Part shown: in pieces, positions 42,712 through 53,533 of the stretch
How the letters are laid out: every line of letters begins with the position of its first letter
Position numbering within the stretch: the first letter of the stretch is position 1
Assembly (NCBI GenBank): GCA_002394635.1
Contig: DGUK01000068.1
Location: 1 to 64,000 of the forward strand
Length of the DNA: 64,000 nt
Direction: 5' to 3'
Source: Faecalitalea sp. UBA4312
Lineage (GTDB): Bacteria > Bacillota_I > Bacilli_A > Erysipelotrichales > Erysipelotrichaceae
The notes under the pieces: model-generated
Database searches by the model: none
What the model saw: only the letters and a program-made list of their open reading frames with translations
What the model was told of the DNA's origin: nothing
Made by a program: the position numbers and the translations under genes

Positions 42712-43470
42712 CTATTCTAATCCATTATATTGCTCATCGCTGACCGGTTCACACCACTGTGTGGAGGCTTCCTGTCCTTTGACTTCAATCGCCAGATGGG
42801 ACATCCAACTGTCTTTGGCGGCCCCGTGCCAGTGTTTTACATTGGCCGGGATATTGATTACAGTGCCCGGTGTTAGAGCGACAGCTTCCTTGCCTTCTTC
42901 CTGGTACCAGCCACGACCACCGATACAAATCAACATCTGTCCACCTTCACTTGTGGCATGATGAATATGCCAGTTGTTGCGGCAGCCAGGTTCAAAGGTA
43001 ACGTTAAATACTGGCACTTGTTCCGTGCTAAGCGGTTCCAGATAGCTCTGCCCGGTAAAATATTGCGCATAGGCATCATTGGGTTGACCAATCGGAAATA
43101 AGATCTCCTTTTGAAACCGATCCTTGTCACTGACTGGCTGTGATTCTTCCGTCCAAACCTGTTTGGCCAGATTAAATACCGCCCAGGCTTTTGGCCATCC
43201 GGCATAAAAGGCCACATGGGTAATGATGGCTGCTATCTCCTTTTGGGATACACCATGCGCTTTCGCATTCTGTAAATGATACAATAATGAAGAATCCGTA
43301 ATACCGGAAGACATCAACGCAACGACTGTAATGATACATCTTGTTTTTACATCGATATCTTCGTTATTCCAGTTCTCCCCAAACAACACATCGTCATTAT
43401 AATGGGCAAAATCCGGTGCAAATTCTCCTAACGATTCCCGACCGGCTGTCTGTACAATTTTTTCTTTCAT
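42712..43470 (-). CDS. Carboxymuconolactone decarboxylase-cupin fusion
   Basis: The 252-residue protein joins a carboxymuconolactone decarboxylase (AhpD-like) domain (residues 10-110: KTRCIITVVALMSSG, LQNAKAHGVSQKEIAAIITHVAFYAGWPKA) to a C-terminal cupin (WHIHHATSEGGQMLICIGGRGWYQ, HWHGAAKDSWMSHLAIE) with metal-binding His residues. The AhpD CxxC pair is absent, so peroxidase support is unlikely. Small-molecule decarboxylation, isomerisation or quinone chemistry is possible. It sits between the coiled-coil gene (14-nt gap) and flavodoxin (7-nt gap). Confidence 0.9.
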   Translation of the reverse strand: MKEKIVQTAGRESLGEFAPDFAHYNDDVLFGENWNNEDIDVKTRCIITVVALMSSGITDSSLLYHLQNAKAHGVSQKEIAAIITHVAFYAGWPKAWAVFNLAKQVWTEESQPVSDKDRFQKEILFPIGQPNDAYAQYFTGQSYLEPLSTEQVPVFNVTFEPGCRNNWHIHHATSEGGQMLICIGGRGWYQEEGKEAVALTPGTVINIPANVKHWHGAAKDSWMSHLAIEVKGQEASTQWCEPVSDEQYNGLE

Positions 43471-43484
43471 AGATTCCTCCTGGT

Positions 43485-43712
43485 TTATTTTTTCTGTTCC
43501 AATTCAAAAAGAGCATAATCAATACAGTCAATTTGTTCCTGGGCCCGGTGTAACCGATCCAGAATCAAGGTTCTCTGCTGATCCAACAAACGGATCTGAT
43601 CGAAGGTATTCTGATTCATTTCGTAGTTCAAATACTGTTCTGTCATTTTCTCGCTGCATCCACAATCCTTCAGCAGCTGCTGCAGATCCTTGTGTGACTG
43701 TTTATTCAACAT
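43485..43712 (-). CDS. Small coiled-coil protein, first gene of the redox operon
   Basis: The 75-residue protein begins with a Cys-containing helix (LQQLLKDCGCSEKMTEQYL) and ends in a coiled coil (TLILDRLHRAQEQIDCIDYALFELEQK) like the C-terminal part of MerR regulators, but without a DNA-binding domain. The CGC pair may respond to oxidation. AGGAGG precedes the ATG. A TATAAT (43733-43738, minus strand) provides the promoter. Confidence 0.75.
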   Translation of the reverse strand: MLNKQSHKDLQQLLKDCGCSEKMTEQYLNYEMNQNTFDQIRLLDQQRTLILDRLHRAQEQIDCIDYALFELEQKK

Positions 43713-43827
43713 AATTACCTCCTGTTATTTGTATTATAAAAGCTTTTTTAATAAATAGATAATAGTTATAATGAATACTTTATAATAGATATTATGAATG
43801 TTACTATATCAACAAGGAGGTTCTTTT
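43713..43827. promoter_or_regulatory. Divergent control region with 16-bp direct repeats
   Basis: AATAGTTATAATGAAT (43761-43776) and AATAGATATTATGAAT (43784-43799) differ at two of 16 positions and start 23 bp apart, about two helical turns. The first overlaps the expected -35 of the minus-strand operon (its -10 is at 43733-43738). This is typical of a LysR-activated, divergently arranged promoter. Confidence 0.65.
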
Positions 43828-44709
43828 ATGATTGAAACCCGTCATCTTCAATACTTTCTGGCCATTGCGCGTGAACAGAATATAACCCGGGCTGCCAATA
43901 TGCTTCATATCTCCCAGCCTACCTTATCCAAACAGATGATGGATCTGGAGAAGCAGTTAGGTGTCCAGCTGTTTATCCGGGGGAAAAAGAAAACCACTTT
44001 GACCAAACAAGGAATGTACTTTCGCAACCGGGCCGCCCAAATGATCCAGCTCATGGAAAAAACTGAAACAGATCTAAAAAGCGAACAGAAATCATTGGCC
44101 GGTGATATTTATATAGGCTGCGCAGAAACGCCGGCCATGCGCCAGCTGGCAGTTGTTTTTCAGCAGATCCAGGCAGAATTTCCTAAGATCCACTTCCATG
44201 TATTCAGCAGTGATATCCTGACAGTGATAGATCGGTTGGATAAAGGGTTGTTGGATATCGGTTTACAGATTGGGGAAACACTTCATGAAAAATATGACTA
44301 TCGGCTTTTAAAACATCATGATACCTTCGGCTTGTTGCGCCGGCGAACCGATCCATTGGCAGACCGCCCCGTTCCTTTATCATCTCTGGCCAATATTCCG
44401 CTGCTGGTTCCGGAACGATTGCTTCACTCCAAGAACAGTCTGGATCTGGACGGCTTTCATATCCATGATCTGCAGATTACGGCCACCTATAATCTGATAT
44501 ACAACGCAACCTTTATGGTTGAGCAGGGGATGGGCTCGGCACTTTGCCTGCAAGGCCTGGTGGAACCAGATCACAAAAATCTGATCTTTCAACCATTTAT
44601 TCCTAATCTACAGGTCAATCTGTATATCGTAACCAAGAAATACCAGAGCTTCTCTCCGGCTGTCAAGCTGTTTCTACAGCGGTTGGAGCCATTGTTGGAG
44701 ACAAAGTAA
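43828..44709 (+). CDS. LysR family transcriptional regulator
   Basis: The 293-residue protein has the LysR winged helix (ETRHLQYFLAIAREQNITRAANMLHISQPTLSKQMMDLEKQLGVQLF, recognised by its SQPTLSKQ helix) and a C-terminal effector domain (GDIYIGCAETPAMRQL, LDIGLQIGE, LVPERLL). It is divergent from the coiled-coil/CMD-cupin/flavodoxin/nitroreductase operon and should activate it from the direct repeats between them. AAGGAGG lies 7 nt before the ATG at 43828; the frame continues upstream without a ribosome site. Confidence 0.92.
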   Translation: MIETRHLQYFLAIAREQNITRAANMLHISQPTLSKQMMDLEKQLGVQLFIRGKKKTTLTKQGMYFRNRAAQMIQLMEKTETDLKSEQKSLAGDIYIGCAETPAMRQLAVVFQQIQAEFPKIHFHVFSSDILTVIDRLDKGLLDIGLQIGETLHEKYDYRLLKHHDTFGLLRRRTDPLADRPVPLSSLANIPLLVPERLLHSKNSLDLDGFHIHDLQITATYNLIYNATFMVEQGMGSALCLQGLVEPDHKNLIFQPFIPNLQVNLYIVTKKYQSFSPAVKLFLQRLEPLLETK

Positions 44710-44785
44710 AAAGCTGCAATTTATTTGAACCCTTTTAAAAATGAATGAGACTTTTTATCCATGCGGATCACTTTCTAAAGGAAAG

Positions 44786-44830
44786 GAAAAAGGGTATGAC
44801 ACCTTCCGAATCAAGAAGGTTGTCATACCC
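44786..44830 (-). terminator. Long terminator hairpin
   Basis: GGGTATGACA-CCTTC pairs with GAAGG-T-TGTCATACCC (one bulged T), and five A on the plus-strand side give U5 on the minus strand. It ends the minus-strand gene at 44856. Confidence 0.8.
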
Positions 44831-44855
44831 TGCTACAATACCAGTATCCTTTCGG

Positions 44856-45224
44856 TCAAGCATGATCCATTCTTCGAATAATTGCCTTTTTTATTTTCTC
44901 AGCTTCTTGTCTGTCCTCTCGATAAATATCCGTATTTACCCTTGTTTTGCGATCAGAGACATAGGCAGCACAAATCGATTGATCTTTTAAAACGATTTTT
45001 AAGCCGACATAAAGGGATGGTTCTCCTAATAAAGTATAAAATGTTGTCCCTCCCAATACTTGATGGGAAAACGGCTTTGTTTTACCACGAAACTTGGCTT
45101 CTTCGTTTAAGATAGATACTTTATCAATTTCATTATATTTAATGGTTTCATTTGTACCTATTTTTATTTTTAGTTGTTGATTTAAATCATCAAATTCCAA
45201 ACATTTAAAATGTTTTGTAGTCAT
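44856..45224 (-). CDS. Hypothetical 122-residue protein
   Basis: The protein is beta-rich (FDDLNQQLKIKIGTNETIKYNEIDKVSIL, YVGLKIVLKDQSICAAYVSD) with a basic C-terminal helix (EDRQEAEKIKKAIIRRMDHA), like a small PH-fold or YcxB-type domain. It lacks a signal peptide or membrane segment. Function unknown. A GGAGG site lies just before the ATG and a strong hairpin terminator follows. Confidence 0.7.
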   Translation of the reverse strand: MTTKHFKCLEFDDLNQQLKIKIGTNETIKYNEIDKVSILNEEAKFRGKTKPFSHQVLGGTTFYTLLGEPSLYVGLKIVLKDQSICAAYVSDRKTRVNTDIYREDRQEAEKIKKAIIRRMDHA

Positions 45225-45292
45225 GTCATCCTCCTGTTTTATTTAACATCATTAAATGAAATACGTAGTAGAACCACTGAATGTCTGTGAGT

Positions 45293-45549
45293 TTATTGTT
45301 CAATTATACACAGTCCATTAACAGCTTGAATTCCATCCCACGCACCATCAAACCACTTCAATGCTGGCAACTTCGGCTGGTAAGCTTCCGAGCGAATTTC
45401 CATTTTCATCGAGAATATAGCTCTCCCCTATTTGTTTTGATAAAGTATCAATAACTGCATCTTCATTCATGAGTGTCATTTTCCTCAGCCATAAGGGCCT
45501 GGACAAAAAGTAGAAAACACTAAGTACACCTGCTATTATTTTTCGTTAT
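45293..45549 (-). pseudogene. Decayed gene for a small secreted protein
   Basis: AAAAGGAGG (around 45553-45561) precedes an ATA codon where an ATG would be expected (45549). The downstream sequence reads as a signal peptide (KIIAGVLSV then FLLFVQALMA) and a mature part (NEDAVIDTLSKQIGESYILDE, then YQPKLPALKWFDGAWDGIQ), but only by changing frame at least three times. A TTGACC promoter-like box lies upstream on the minus strand. The original product may have been a secreted peptide of 80-95 residues. It cannot be made as is. Confidence 0.5.
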
Positions 45550-45906
45550 GATTTCCTCCTTTTCTTAATACAGATGATGTTGTTTTTTCTTTCATTATTA
45601 TTCAATGACCAGCCTAATTATCTTAATTAAATAATAGACATATCCCTATAAAGTACACCACCCTATTTGGTCAAAAAAAAAACCAAAAAAAGTATTTTTC
45701 ATTTAATAAATTCTTCTATAAAACGTATTACTCCAGGTATTAAAAATGCCTAATTGGTACATCTCCGCTCCCTTTCTGCTGTTGTGTCTGCAATCGCTTC
45801 TATGTTTTCGGTTTTATGAGTGTGCGGTACTTCTCAATCATTCCATGAACCTCATTTGCCGACAGTGTATTGTACTTTTTACCAGGTCATATAGGAAAGG
45901 CCATAT
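45550..45906. other. Gene-poor AT-rich stretch
   Basis: No intact gene is visible. Minus-strand fragments such as GMIEKYRTLIKPKT and NIEAIADTTAERERR look coding-like but are broken by stops and frame changes, so this may be further decayed sequence. A TTGACC with TTATAG 17 bp on (minus strand, near 45650-45675) may be the old promoter of the decayed peptide gene. Confidence 0.4.
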
Positions 45907-45932
45907 AAAAACCTATCTCTTTATGAGATAGG
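45907..45932 (-). terminator. Terminator of the beta-helix lipoprotein gene
   Basis: The minus-strand stem CCTATCTC-ATAAA-GAGATAGG is followed by five U. Confidence 0.85.
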
Positions 45933-45969
45933 CATTGGTATTTTAAATAAGAGTTTTTATTTTCAGCTT

Positions 45970-47355
45970 CTATTCTTCCGGTTTTTCACCTGGCATTCCT
46001 TCTGGTTTTTCGCCTGGCATTCCTTCCGGCTTCTCCCCTTCCGGCTGCTGTGATTCGTTTTCGGTGGTGATCTCAATGGCTTTGCCTTCGCTGACGCTAC
46101 CTGGTTCATAAGCCTGGCCATCTACATATAAAGTATATCCGTTGCAGTCGATCGCATCCGCTTCACATGTCAGACTGGTCACATACGAATCGGCCGTCAA
46201 TGTCCATGTACTGCCTTTTTCAATTTCCACATATACTTCTCCGGCCTGGCCATCGGTATTGATGGCGCCGGAATAGCTGGAGTTGTCATTCAGATACATA
46301 TTTAATACCGAAACCTCATCGACAACCATATCCCCGTCGATTTCCTGTGAAGTAGCCGTCAAGTTCACCTTGCCTCCATTGGAGCCTTCCTGACCCCAGC
46401 CGGCGGCTTGCGCTCGTAAGAAGAGTCCATCTTCATCTTCATTGGTGATACTTACCTGATCTAAATCAATCGTACAGGCCGTATTATTGACAAAGAAAAC
46501 ATCGCCGTTCTTATTTGTCAAGATGCCTTCCTTCATGGTGAAAGCAGACGTTCCACTATCCGCATCCCCGCTCATCGACTGATAGATCATCACTGCCTGG
46601 TAGGTATCGGACTTATCGCTATTTTGGGTATTGTTATCGGCTGTCAGATCCACATTTTCCAACGTTACAGAATTCTTTCCTTCAATGACGATACCCTGGC
46701 TGGCTGTGGATTCCATCTTCGCATTGGATACCGTAATATCCGCGGTGGAATAGATTACCGGAGAACCGGTACCCTCTGTCACATAGGATCCCTGATCTAC
46801 ATTGACCGTTCCTCCACCACGATCGCTCCGTATGGCTGCTGAGGAATTGCCGGTTGTATGGATCGTCAGATTGCTCGCATTCATCGTAGCGCCTCCTGTG
46901 GTCATCAAACCGCCGGAGCAGTTCCCTTGTGTTTCAATGACGGAATCGGAAATATTGATCGTTGTCGCTTCCCCATAGGAAAACACACCATTGGCATGGG
47001 TTCCGTTGGATTCAATCAAAGAATCTGTGATGGTCAAGGTGCCACCATTGGTCGCAAAGACCGCCGCGTTTTCTCCATAGAAATCAGCTTCATCTCCATC
47101 CGCTTCCCCTGTCTTGGTTACGCCGATATTGGCATAGGACTGCTCTTGTCCATCTACTTCAATGGCATGCTGGCCATCTTCCTTATTTTCATAAGTGTCC
47201 TTGACGGTAATATCCTCTTTGGTCAGATTGGCCGAAGCACTCTCTGTGTCTTCTTGTTTTGTTTGTTCAGTAACTGTCTGTGCACTGGTACACGCTGTTA
47301 TAGTCGGGCAGCACATGCTCAATGCCACCGCAAATGCCAACATTTTTTGTCTCAT
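45970..47355 (-). CDS. Surface lipoprotein with right-handed beta-helix repeats
   Basis: The 461-residue product starts with a lipoprotein signal (CCPTITACTSAQ) and an acidic linker. It then has many short Thr/Ser/Asn-rich strands typical of a right-handed beta-helix (GGTLTITDSLIESNG, GATMNASNLTIHTTGNSS, NSVTLENVDLTADNN). It ends in a Pro/Glu/Gly tail with two copies of GEKPEGMP plus GEKPEE. Such proteins are adhesins or carbohydrate-binding surface proteins in gut bacteria. GGAGGAG precedes the ATG. Role inferred only from architecture. Confidence 0.8.
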   Translation of the reverse strand: MRQKMLAFAVALSMCCPTITACTSAQTVTEQTKQEDTESASANLTKEDITVKDTYENKEDGQHAIEVDGQEQSYANIGVTKTGEADGDEADFYGENAAVFATNGGTLTITDSLIESNGTHANGVFSYGEATTINISDSVIETQGNCSGGLMTTGGATMNASNLTIHTTGNSSAAIRSDRGGGTVNVDQGSYVTEGTGSPVIYSTADITVSNAKMESTASQGIVIEGKNSVTLENVDLTADNNTQNSDKSDTYQAVMIYQSMSGDADSGTSAFTMKEGILTNKNGDVFFVNNTACTIDLDQVSITNEDEDGLFLRAQAAGWGQEGSNGGKVNLTATSQEIDGDMVVDEVSVLNMYLNDNSSYSGAINTDGQAGEVYVEIEKGSTWTLTADSYVTSLTCEADAIDCNGYTLYVDGQAYEPGSVSEGKAIEITTENESQQPEGEKPEGMPGEKPEGMPGEKPEE

Positions 47356-47412
47356 GTTGTCTCCTCCATTTCATCTGATGCAAGTATAAGAATCCTAGCT
47401 TAAATGAAGTTT

Positions 47413-47440
47413 AAAAAACATCATCTTTTTTGATGATGTT
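47413..47440 (-). terminator. Terminator of tgt
   Basis: The minus-strand stem AACATCATC-AAAAAA-GATGATGTT is followed by U residues. The tgt stop (47439-47441) overlaps the stem base. Confidence 0.88.
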
Positions 47441-48638
47441 ACCGATGATAATAATTTTTGATAAATGTATCCTTATATTCCATAAAAGTCCCATCCAGAA
47501 TTGCCTGGCGGATCTCCTCGGTCAGACGGATAATAAAACGAAGATTATGCATCGAAGCCAGATTGAAGAATTGATACTTCTCCTCTTTCTTTTCTGATTT
47601 CAATAAAGTATATAGTTGTGCCCGGCTGTATCCGGCCCGACAAGTCGGACAGTCACATCCCGGTTCCAATGGGGCATCGCTATGAGGATCGTTGGTGATA
47701 TTATAGTATCCATAGTGGGTATAGATCCGGCCATGACGGGCTTCCCGGGTCGGTGCGACACAATCAAACGTATCGGCTCCCATCATCGTACCGATCAGAA
47801 TATCATCCGGTCGTGATAACCCTAACAAATGCCTTGGCTTATTTTCCGGCAGTTCTTCACAGCACCAACGCAGGATTTCTCCCAAATCTTCTTTCAGAAA
47901 GGCACCACCTAAACCATAACCGTCAAAATCCATCTTTGCCAGCTTCTTCGAAGTGGAACGACGCAGATCTTCCCAGCGTCCTCCCTGCAGGACTCCATAC
48001 AAGGCCTGGTAATATCCCAGATCCATACAATGTTTTTTATGTTCATCCAAAGACCGCTGTGCCCACCGCTCGGTTCTTCCCAAAGCTTCCACATTGTATT
48101 CATAGGTATCCGCCAGTGAAGTCAGTTCATCAAAGGCCATATGGATATCGGCACCGATCCGGCACTGGATCTGCATAGATTGTTCCGGCCCGATGAAATC
48201 ATCCTGGTCGGTATACGGATCATGAAAGTCCACACCTTTCTCACTGACTAATGCCAGACGGTCTTTCTTTTCCGTATTGATGACATCCTTGACCCGATCC
48301 ATATTTACGACTTTTCCTAACCCAGAGCCTAAAGACATCACCTGGAAACCTCCAGAATCCGTTAAGGTCGGCCCTTCCCAGCCAGACCATTGGGATAAAC
48401 CACCGTCTTCACTGATTTCATAGGATCGATTGCGTAAATGATATCCATTGGATAACATGGCTTGGGCACCGATCTGCTGCAGATCGTCCATTGATAAAAA
48501 GTGGACAGATCCTTTGGTTCCTACCGTCATAAAAGCCGGTGTTTTAATATCGCCATGCGGTGTATGAATAATACCGGCACGACCTAAGTGGTGATCGATC
48601 CGTTTTTCAATTTCAAAATGGAATGCTTTGTTGTTCAT
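47439..48638 (-). CDS. tgt: tRNA-guanine transglycosylase (divergent)
   Basis: The 399-residue enzyme exchanges guanine 34 of tRNA-Asp/Asn/His/Tyr for a queuosine-type base. Core motifs are present: TDSGGFQVMSL, Asp in MAFDELTS, the second catalytic Asp in FDCVAPTREARHG, and the zinc site CDCPTC with a later His (MHN). The usual GGLAVGE substrate loop is replaced by GGAFLKEDLGE. The segment between the last zinc Cys and His is about five residues longer than usual. No queuosine synthesis genes are nearby, so salvage of queuine or preQ1 is possible. GAGG precedes the ATG. Confidence 0.88.
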   Translation of the reverse strand: MNNKAFHFEIEKRIDHHLGRAGIIHTPHGDIKTPAFMTVGTKGSVHFLSMDDLQQIGAQAMLSNGYHLRNRSYEISEDGGLSQWSGWEGPTLTDSGGFQVMSLGSGLGKVVNMDRVKDVINTEKKDRLALVSEKGVDFHDPYTDQDDFIGPEQSMQIQCRIGADIHMAFDELTSLADTYEYNVEALGRTERWAQRSLDEHKKHCMDLGYYQALYGVLQGGRWEDLRRSTSKKLAKMDFDGYGLGGAFLKEDLGEILRWCCEELPENKPRHLLGLSRPDDILIGTMMGADTFDCVAPTREARHGRIYTHYGYYNITNDPHSDAPLEPGCDCPTCRAGYSRAQLYTLLKSEKKEEKYQFFNLASMHNLRFIIRLTEEIRQAILDGTFMEYKDTFIKNYYHR

Positions 48639-48755
48639 AAATATCCTCTGCTCAAAAATCCGTTACATTATAGCATATACCCTAAAATCCTTTCAATACG
48701 ACATCATAGTTGTCAACTTGAAAGATATAGTAACATTAGAAAAGGAGATGGTGTC

Positions 48756-48917
48756 ATGAATCGGGAAGATTTAATGGAATGGGAGTTTCAAAAGAGCCAG
48801 CTGGAACAAGATCATTTCAATGACACAACCAATTACTACTGGGATCTATCTCAAAGTGAGCCGTGGAACATCGAAGAAATACAAGGAAATAACGGAATCA
48901 AGAGAGAATACTGGTAA
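48756..48917 (+). CDS. Small acidic protein of 53 residues
   Basis: The frame starts NREDLMEWEFQKSQLEQDHF and is rich in Asn, Glu, Gln and Trp. It has a strong AAAGGAG site 8 nt before the ATG at 48756. No family recognised and no membrane segment. Confidence 0.55.
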   Translation: MNREDLMEWEFQKSQLEQDHFNDTTNYYWDLSQSEPWNIEEIQGNNGIKREYW

Positions 48918-48921
48918 GAGC

Positions 48922-49005
48922 ATGAAGATAGAAAACACTCGTTTACACAATTACGAAACCTCTATTGATACGGAATCGAAAAAGAAAGGTGCCGGTACAC
49001 AGTGA
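48922..49005 (+). CDS. Possible 27-residue peptide
   Basis: An ATG 4 nt after the previous stop opens a short frame (KIENTRLHNYETSIDTESKK...) with only a weak GGTAAGAG site. It could be translated by re-initiation or be a chance frame. Confidence 0.25.
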   Translation: MKIENTRLHNYETSIDTESKKKGAGTQ

Positions 49006-49053
49006 TATCAAAACTGAAAATGTGGAATCCTGGTTTCCTCGTTGCAGGTATAT

Positions 49054-49082
49054 AAAAAAGAATGGTTTCTTATCAGAACCAT
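49054..49082 (-). terminator. Terminator of tatD
   Basis: The minus-strand stem ATGGTT/AACCAT is followed by TCTTTTTT. Confidence 0.6.
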
Positions 49083-49092
49083 CCCATAACTT

Positions 49093-49869
49093 CTATAGAT
49101 GAAAGAATGCCAAAGTGTTTTCTAACACCTGTTTTCGACATTCTTCTTTTTTTATACCTTTGACTAAGGCCAGTGTCTCCACCACATATTCCACGTTCAC
49201 TGGCACATTCGGATTCTTTAGCCCTTTGACACCTCTTGGCAGTAAGTACGGGGCATCTGTTTCCACCATGATCCGGTCCATCGGTATACTCTGAAGAGCC
49301 TCCAACAGATCCTGGTTTCTTCTGGTATCATTGATCCAGCCGGTCACACCGAACATGCAGCCCAGCTTCAGATATTTCTCGGCCGTTTCTCTGTTTCCTG
49401 TATAACAATGGACGACCGCTCTTTGGGCCTGCTGCGGATATTTTTTCAAGACTTCAAAGAAATCATCCGAAGCTTCGCGTTCATGCAGAAACAAAGGCAG
49501 ATTGAGTTCTTTGGCCAGCTTGATCTGTTCTTCAAACCAGTGTAGCTGGACTTCTTTACGGGAAAACATCCGGTCATAGTCCAACCCACATTCTCCGATA
49601 GCTACGACATTGGGATTACCCTTCGCAAGTTCTCGTAAAGTACCAATTGTATATTCATCACAGCTTTTGGCATCATGAGGATGCACACCGACGGTACAAT
49701 ATACATCCCGGTTCTCTTTTGTATACGCATCCGCCTGAATGGAACTGGGGATTGAACTGCCGGTAATGATGATTCCAACTTCATTCAGTCGTGCCTGGGA
49801 AACAACCAAAGTTTCAATCTTACGAAATTGTTTGCTGAATAAATTCACACCGATATCTATATATTGCAT
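49093..49869 (-). CDS. tatD: TatD family metal-dependent hydrolase/DNase
   Basis: The 258-residue TIM-barrel protein starts QYIDIGVNLFSKQF, matching E. coli TatD itself (DIGVNL), not the DTHCHL start of the YcfH/YabD group. Metal and active-site motifs are VGVHPHDAK, GECGLDYDRMFS, LFLHEREA, VVHCYTG and VETDAPYLLPRG. TatD proteins are 3'-5' exonucleases/DNases linked to repair and DNA degradation. GAGGA precedes the ATG at 49869. The next gene upstream (GH1) is divergent. Confidence 0.92.
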   Translation of the reverse strand: MQYIDIGVNLFSKQFRKIETLVVSQARLNEVGIIITGSSIPSSIQADAYTKENRDVYCTVGVHPHDAKSCDEYTIGTLRELAKGNPNVVAIGECGLDYDRMFSRKEVQLHWFEEQIKLAKELNLPLFLHEREASDDFFEVLKKYPQQAQRAVVHCYTGNRETAEKYLKLGCMFGVTGWINDTRRNQDLLEALQSIPMDRIMVETDAPYLLPRGVKGLKNPNVPVNVEYVVETLALVKGIKKEECRKQVLENTLAFFHL

Positions 49870-49896
49870 CTCTCTATCCTCTTTCTTCATTTATGA

Positions 49897-52211
<2,315 letters not shown>

Positions 52212-52218
52212 GAGGAGT

Positions 52219-52227
52219 ATTATAGCA
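52219..52227 (-). promoter_or_regulatory. Extended -10 promoter of the second EamA gene
   Basis: TGC-TATAAT ends 7 nt before the GTG start at 52211. The sequence between (ACTCCTC) is complementary to a ribosome site, not a ribosome site itself. Confidence 0.6.
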
Positions 52228-52232
52228 CAAAA

Positions 52233-52270
52233 CGGACTAAAAAAACGAGTTATGCTCGTTTTTTAGTCCG
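52233..52270 (-). terminator. Terminator of the lipoprotein pair
   Basis: A long near-perfect stem (CGGACTAAAAAACGAG side against CTCGTTTTTTTAGTCCG) has a 5-nt loop. The stop codon TAA (52263-52265) is in the stem. Confidence 0.88.
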
Positions 52271-52670
52271 TTTTTGTCAACGTAAATGTATCTCCTTCTT
52301 TTAGGCCATCCAGTCGACTATCTGTAATTTTTACGATGGCCTGGTCTTCTTCCAAATTGATCGTTCCTTCAAGATCATCATTGAAAAATTCTAAACCTTT
52401 GCAGTTTAAATGCCCGAAGATTTGATCCTGGTCAATCTCGCCGGTCTGAAGATGAACAAGGTAGGTCCCTTTTTCCTCTTCATCAAATTTTACGGTCAGC
52501 GTCGTTTCGGATGTATCCTGAAAGGTACCGATAAAAGCGGTATAGTCACTGTCTTCGATCGTTACTTCCTCCAGGTCTACCGGATCCTGGGGTTGATCTT
52601 TGACTTTCGTCTGGGTCGAGCAGCCGATCAGCAAAACAGATAATAAACAATAGAATATTTTTTTCGTCAT
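52263..52670 (-). CDS. Small lipoprotein (second of pair)
   Basis: The 135-residue product has a lipobox (SVLLIGCSTQ) and a beta-rich acidic domain (TTLTVKFDEEEKGTYLVHL, GTINLEEDQAIVKITD) like a lipocalin/META-type beta-barrel. No family recognised. AAGGAGGGATGAT precedes the ATG and overlaps the end of the previous gene, from which it is 1 nt away. Confidence 0.75.
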   Translation of the reverse strand: MTKKIFYCLLSVLLIGCSTQTKVKDQPQDPVDLEEVTIEDSDYTAFIGTFQDTSETTLTVKFDEEEKGTYLVHLQTGEIDQDQIFGHLNCKGLEFFNDDLEGTINLEEDQAIVKITDSRLDGLKEGDTFTLTKTD

Positions 52671-52671
52671 A

Positions 52672-53448
52672 TCATCCCTCCTTGTTTCGATAGTAGTATT
52701 GGTCCGGGTAACGGGAACTCAATACGATAGAGTCCTCCCTTAATGTAAAAATATACTGCCAGGAATCACTCGCATTCGCTGTGGCAACCGTATGCGAAGA
52801 ATCGGTAAACACTGCTTCATAGTCAGTATGGAACATCGAATTGCCTTGTTCTGTATAATTACTGTAGGTCAATCGCACCGAGGTGTCGGTTACCTCATGG
52901 ACAACGATCGTGGCTCCGTTATCGGCTGTCCATGTGCCGATCCAAGGATCTGTGGATGCCTCTGGTTCCTCGGCAGCTACCTGACGCAAGGCTTCTTCTA
53001 ATGCCCTTTGTTCCCAGTCTTTATAGGGGTCCAGCGATCCAAAGTCATAGATTACATGATTTGGATCAATATATCGGATCATGTGGTTGTCTTTAAAGTA
53101 CAGACGGTGTTCTTCCGTCCCGTCATAGATAAACGCAAATAAGAATACCCCATCATGATAATAGTATTCCCGGGTATATTTCCATCCATCCGTGCCGGCA
53201 TCTACGACTACCTTGATATCCGCCTGAGTCGGTGTATAGTAACATTGTTTGATCCATTGGATCTGCTGTTCCAGTTCTTCCGGTGTGATGGTAAAGGTCT
53301 TTTCTTCTTTTTTCTTTTCTTTAACTGGTTTCTTTTCTTCTTTGGTGCCGACTTCCGCAAGCTGTTGGTCAGAGGCTGGCTGCATCTGGCAAGCACTGAT
53401 AGTTAATACCATCATGAAACAAAGAAACAAAAGGCAGGTGCGTTTCAT
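52672..53448 (-). CDS. Lipoprotein (first of pair)
   Basis: The 258-residue product has a lipobox (LTISACQMQ), a Lys/Glu-rich linker and two parts. The first is an alpha/beta region (IKVVVDAGTDGWKYTREYYYHDGVFLFAFIYDG). The second is a C-terminal beta domain (PWIGTWTADNGATIVVHEV, VRLTYSNYTEQG) that resembles the small barrel of the partner gene. Extracytoplasmic, function unknown. The following lipoprotein starts 1 nt after its stop, so the two are one operon. Confidence 0.8.
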   Translation of the reverse strand: MKRTCLLFLCFMMVLTISACQMQPASDQQLAEVGTKEEKKPVKEKKKEEKTFTITPEELEQQIQWIKQCYYTPTQADIKVVVDAGTDGWKYTREYYYHDGVFLFAFIYDGTEEHRLYFKDNHMIRYIDPNHVIYDFGSLDPYKDWEQRALEEALRQVAAEEPEASTDPWIGTWTADNGATIVVHEVTDTSVRLTYSNYTEQGNSMFHTDYEAVFTDSSHTVATANASDSWQYIFTLREDSIVLSSRYPDQYYYRNKEG

Positions 53449-53533
53449 GGGCTGGCTCCTTCATCTTTTCTTAACCTTATCATGTTTTTCCTCAAGAAAA
53501 AAGACGACTTATCAATTCTTTTAAGAGTCTATG

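Noticed and set aside
45560..45906. Insertion-sequence remnant
   Set aside because: Coding-like fragments are too short and carry no transposase motif, and no terminal inverted repeats or target duplications were seen.
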